A stretch of 8,032 nt of DNA, taken from NCBI GenBank assembly GCA_011391855.1, contig JAABPT010000045.1:1-8032 (forward strand), given 5' to 3'. Source of the DNA: Burkholderiales bacterium. GTDB taxonomy: Bacteria > Pseudomonadota > Gammaproteobacteria > Burkholderiales > Burkholderiaceae_C. Below the pieces are notes generated by a model that saw only the letters and a list, made by a program, of their open reading frames with translations, was not told the DNA's origin and made no database searches. The first letter of the stretch is position 1; every line of letters starts with the position of its first letter. Of this stretch, positions 5,808 through 8,032 are shown one piece after another. Both the position numbers and the translations under genes were made by a program.

Positions 5808-7417
5808 TGGACACGACCCGCGCCGCAGTTTCGCCGGCCACACTGGCGCGCGGTGCACTGCGCCGCCTGGCACAGGCCCACCTGGAGCCCACGCCGGAAA
5901 ACTACGCCCGCGCCTACGCCGAGGAGGCGGGCCAGGGCGCTCCGCCCGCCGATGCGCGTGCCCAGGCCATGGCCTGGGTGGCGCTGGTCGAGCAGCTGGT
6001 CGGCAGCCTGGGTCGCGGTGGCCGGCTGTGGACATGGGCGCGGCGCAAGGAAAGCCTGCGCCGCGTGCTGGACAGCAGCCGCAACGATGCGCCGCGCCTG
6101 CTGCACCGCTTGCAGATGTTGCTGGCCGCTTGGGAAAAGGACGAGCCTTCCGACGTGGTGGACACCGGCATCGAGGACCCGGCGGCCGAACCGGCTTCGC
6201 CGGCTCACGCGGGCGCGGCCGGCGCCACGGCCTGGCTGCCACTGTTGGCGGTGCTCGACGGCATCGTGCGCACCGCCTTGCCTGTCGACGAACCCCGCTC
6301 CGCCGAATTGGCGGTGCAACTGGCGACCCTGTCCCAGGCCGTGGCCGCCGAGGGCCCGAGCGCTGCGCGCCTGGCCGAACTGGAAACGCTGGCGCAGCGG
6401 GCGCGGCGCCTGTTTGCGCACCGCAACGAACTCGTCGAACAATTGGGCGCGCTGTGCCGCGAACTGGCGCAGGGGCTCACCGAACTGGCCGAAGACGACA
6501 GCTGGGCGCGCGGCCAGTGCGAGGCCGTGCAGGCGCGTCTGGCCGAAGGTTTGAGCGCGCGTGGCGTGCGCGCGGCCAGCGTGCTGCTGGCCGAAGTGCG
6601 CGAGCGGCAGTCGCAGGTGCGCAACGAGCGTCAGGCCGCGCGCGAAGGGCTCAAGCAGCTCATCCACGCCATGGTGCTGGAGGTCGGACAACTCGGTGAA
6701 CAGACCGGGCGTCTGCAGACCGTGACCGAGGAGCACGCCAGCGCCATCGAATCGGCCGATTCGCTGGAAGGCCTGGCCGACGTCGTCAAGGCCATGCTCG
6801 CCGACAGCCGCGCCATGCACTCGGTGGTGAGCCGATCGCAGGAGCGCCTGCAGGCCGACAGCGCGCGCGCCAGCGGGCTGGAAGAACGCGTGCGCGAGCT
6901 CGAGGCCGAATCGCGCCGGCTTTCCGAGGAGGTGTCCACCGACGCGCTGACCCAGGTGGCCAACCGGCGCGGCCTGATGCAGGCCTTCGAGGCCGAGGTG
7001 GCCCGCCACCGGCGCGATGGCGGCGCGCTGGCCGTGGGCCTGATCGATATCGACAATTTCAAGAAGCTCAACGACAGCCTGGGCCACACCGCGGGCGACC
7101 GCGCGCTCAAGTCGCTGGCAGCCTCGGTGCGCGAGCGGCTGCGCCCGGGCGACCACCTGGCACGGTTCGGCGGCGAGGAGTTCGTGGTGCTGCTGCCGCG
7201 CACCGAGACCGTCGAGGGTCAGCAGACGTTGACGCGGCTGCAGCGTGGCCTGACCGAGGCGCTGTTCCTGTACGAGGGCCGCGAGGTCTTCGTCACCTTC
7301 TCTGCCGGCGTCACCGGCTGGCGGCCGGGCGAGGCGCTGGAGACGGCGCTGGAGCGCGCCGACGAGGCGCTGTACGAGGCCAAACGCACGGGCAAGAACC
7401 GCACCTGCGCCGCGTGA
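5807..7417 (+). CDS. GGDEF diguanylate cyclase with coiled-coil N-terminal region
   Basis: This 536-residue cytoplasmic protein makes c-di-GMP from two GTP. The first 100 residues or so contain LRRLAQAHLEPTPENYARAY, a pattern seen at the N-terminus of a family of proteobacterial GGDEF proteins of unclear input. A long helical region with heptad-like Leu/Glu spacing follows, ending in a coiled coil at about 340-385 that should support dimerisation. The GGDEF domain (about 385-535) has DALTQVANRR, LIDIDNFKKLNDSLGH and the active motif GGEEF at 455-459. A canonical inhibitory site RPGD (446-449) lies five residues before it, implying product feedback. No membrane segment or signal peptide is seen. 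The ATG shares one base with the stop of the preceding gene (TGATG), and an in-frame GTG lies just before it. Co-translation with the REC-PAS-GGDEF-EAL gene is likely, so the operon encodes two c-di-GMP enzymes. Confidence 0.95.
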   Translation: MDTTRAAVSPATLARGALRRLAQAHLEPTPENYARAYAEEAGQGAPPADARAQAMAWVALVEQLVGSLGRGGRLWTWARRKESLRRVLDSSRNDAPRLLHRLQMLLAAWEKDEPSDVVDTGIEDPAAEPASPAHAGAAGATAWLPLLAVLDGIVRTALPVDEPRSAELAVQLATLSQAVAAEGPSAARLAELETLAQRARRLFAHRNELVEQLGALCRELAQGLTELAEDDSWARGQCEAVQARLAEGLSARGVRAASVLLAEVRERQSQVRNERQAAREGLKQLIHAMVLEVGQLGEQTGRLQTVTEEHASAIESADSLEGLADVVKAMLADSRAMHSVVSRSQERLQADSARASGLEERVRELEAESRRLSEEVSTDALTQVANRRGLMQAFEAEVARHRRDGGALAVGLIDIDNFKKLNDSLGHTAGDRALKSLAASVRERLRPGDHLARFGGEEFVVLLPRTETVEGQQTLTRLQRGLTEALFLYEGREVFVTFSAGVTGWRPGEALETALERADEALYEAKRTGKNRTCAA

Positions 7418-7428
7418 AGGCGGGCGGG

Positions 7429-7446
7429 CTGCCGCCGAAGCGGCAG
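7429..7446 (+). terminator. Hairpin after the diguanylate cyclase gene (possible terminator)
   Basis: CTGCCGC (7429-7435) pairs perfectly with GCGGCAG (7440-7446) around a CGAA tetraloop, starting 11 bases after the diguanylate cyclase stop. No T-run follows, so it is at best a weak or Rho-assisted terminator, or a 3'-end stabilising hairpin. Its position favours an operon end here. Confidence 0.4.
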
Positions 7447-7583
7447 GGCGCCATCGGATCCGGGTCCGGCGCGGCGGTGCTGCCCTGGCAGAAATTCGCA
7501 TCCGGGACTCAAGAAGCCAGCCGAACCGCCGAAACCCTGGCCATGGGCCCGTTTCGCCGGCCCCCACCGTCTGGTTTCCAGCC

Positions 7584-8032
7584 ATGAGCCCTTTTTCACG
7601 ACTCCTGCGCCCACTGCAGCAGGCCGCCAGCGCCTTATTCACCTGCGACCTGTCCCTGCAGCGCGGCGAGCAGGGTGTGCAGGTCGTGCTTCAGAAGCGC
7701 GGATCCGCGGGGGGCAGCCAACGGCCGGCGAGCCGCAACGAGCTGGCGCGTCAGAAGCAGGCGGCTGAGTTGGCAGTGATGCTCCAGCAGTTGCAGGCCT
7801 TGCTGGACGAACTGCCGGAGACGCGCCGCGCGCTGCGCCACCTGGTCTTCGTGGAGCAGGCGCTGGCCAGGAAGGGTTTGCGGGCACTGCACAAGTTGCC
7901 GCTGGACGTGCTGCAGCGGGCGCTGGAGCAATTCGAGGGCCTGGTCACCAACTGGTCGCCGGTGGGCCTGGCCGGGCTGCGGTCGAAAATGGCGGTGGCC
8001 ATCATCGACCGCGAACGCGGGGTTCCTGACGC
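7584..8032 (+). CDS. Hypothetical protein, 5' part (runs off the window end)
   Basis: The frame is open from ATG 7584 to the window edge, giving 149 complete codons. The product starts MSPFSRLLRPLQQAASALFT, has a short basic loop with Ser/Gly/Arg near residues 38-52, and then is mostly helical and rich in Leu, Gln, Ala and Arg. Near the end are NWSPVGLAGLRSKM and AIIDRERG. No transmembrane helix, signal peptide or familiar catalytic motif is evident, and the family was not recognised. Codon third positions are mostly G or C, as in neighbouring genes, apart from one rare TTA. There is no Shine-Dalgarno sequence; a small CTGG-TTT-CCAG inverted repeat (7571-7581) ends two bases before the ATG. 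The 166-base spacer from 7418 to 7583 holds the hairpin above and no other gene. An antisense ORF (7635-7931) is possible but less protein-like. Confidence 0.65.
   Translation, partial: MSPFSRLLRPLQQAASALFTCDLSLQRGEQGVQVVLQKRGSAGGSQRPASRNELARQKQAAELAVMLQQLQALLDELPETRRALRHLVFVEQALARKGLRALHKLPLDVLQRALEQFEGLVTNWSPVGLAGLRSKMAVAIIDRERGVPD

Noticed and set aside
2889..6242. A 1117-codon open frame on the minus strand
   Set aside because: It lies opposite the Hpt, GGDEF-EAL and cyclase genes, which carry clear conserved motifs. Its translation is low-complexity and Arg/Pro/Ala/His-rich without domains, as expected for antisense frames in GC-rich DNA.
7531..7578. Inverted repeat GAAACC...GGTTTC in the spacer before the last gene
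   Set aside because: Only six base pairs with a 36-base gap and no supporting context, so it is likely chance.
7635..7931. Minus-strand ORF opposite the last gene
   Set aside because: Its Gln/Leu-rich product has no recognisable fold. The plus-strand frame looks more protein-like and stays open to the window end. This choice is moderately uncertain.

Overview
The window is very GC-rich (roughly 70% by eye), with strong G/C preference at third codon positions and tightly packed genes. Protein style and domain mix suggest a betaproteobacterium of the order Burkholderiales (Rubrivivax/Leptothrix/Comamonadaceae-like). That assignment is inference from composition and family resemblance, not from a marker gene. 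No tRNA, rRNA, CRISPR array, insertion sequence or integrase was seen.

Layout. (1) 1-1221, plus strand: the 3' part of a HisKA_2-type sensor kinase, directly followed with zero spacing by a response regulator with a C-terminal ANTAR RNA-binding domain. Such pairs, of which EutW/EutV is the known model, control transcription antitermination. (2) 1216-1245: a perfect 8-bp inverted repeat whose arms contain the stop codons of the two convergent genes. (3) 1240-2820, minus strand: a membrane-anchored histidine kinase with PAS-like sensing regions and no receiver domain. (4) 2821-3135: the divergent intergenic region. It holds a -10-like box almost touching the kinase ATG, a 9-bp hairpin with a competing upstream arm, four 9-bp tandem repeats, and a possible 57-codon small ORF. 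That ORF has the clearest Shine-Dalgarno sequence in the window and ends in an ATGA overlap with the next gene. (5) 3136-7417, plus strand: a compact operon of an Hpt phosphotransfer protein, a REC-PAS-GGDEF-EAL regulator with intact synthesis and hydrolysis motifs, and a coiled-coil GGDEF diguanylate cyclase with an intact inhibitory site. (6) 7418-7583: a spacer with a short hairpin. (7) 7584 to the end: the 5' part of a hypothetical gene.

How it may work (inference). The whole region is signal transduction. The minus-strand kinase has no receiver of its own, while the divergent operon supplies a receiver fused to c-di-GMP enzymes and a stand-alone Hpt. Together they can form a phosphotransfer circuit that tunes c-di-GMP, with the third operon gene as an added c-di-GMP source. 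The kinase/ANTAR pair would respond to a second signal and act on nascent RNA. Its targets are not evident here, though the leader region of the c-di-GMP operon contains RNA structure worth testing.
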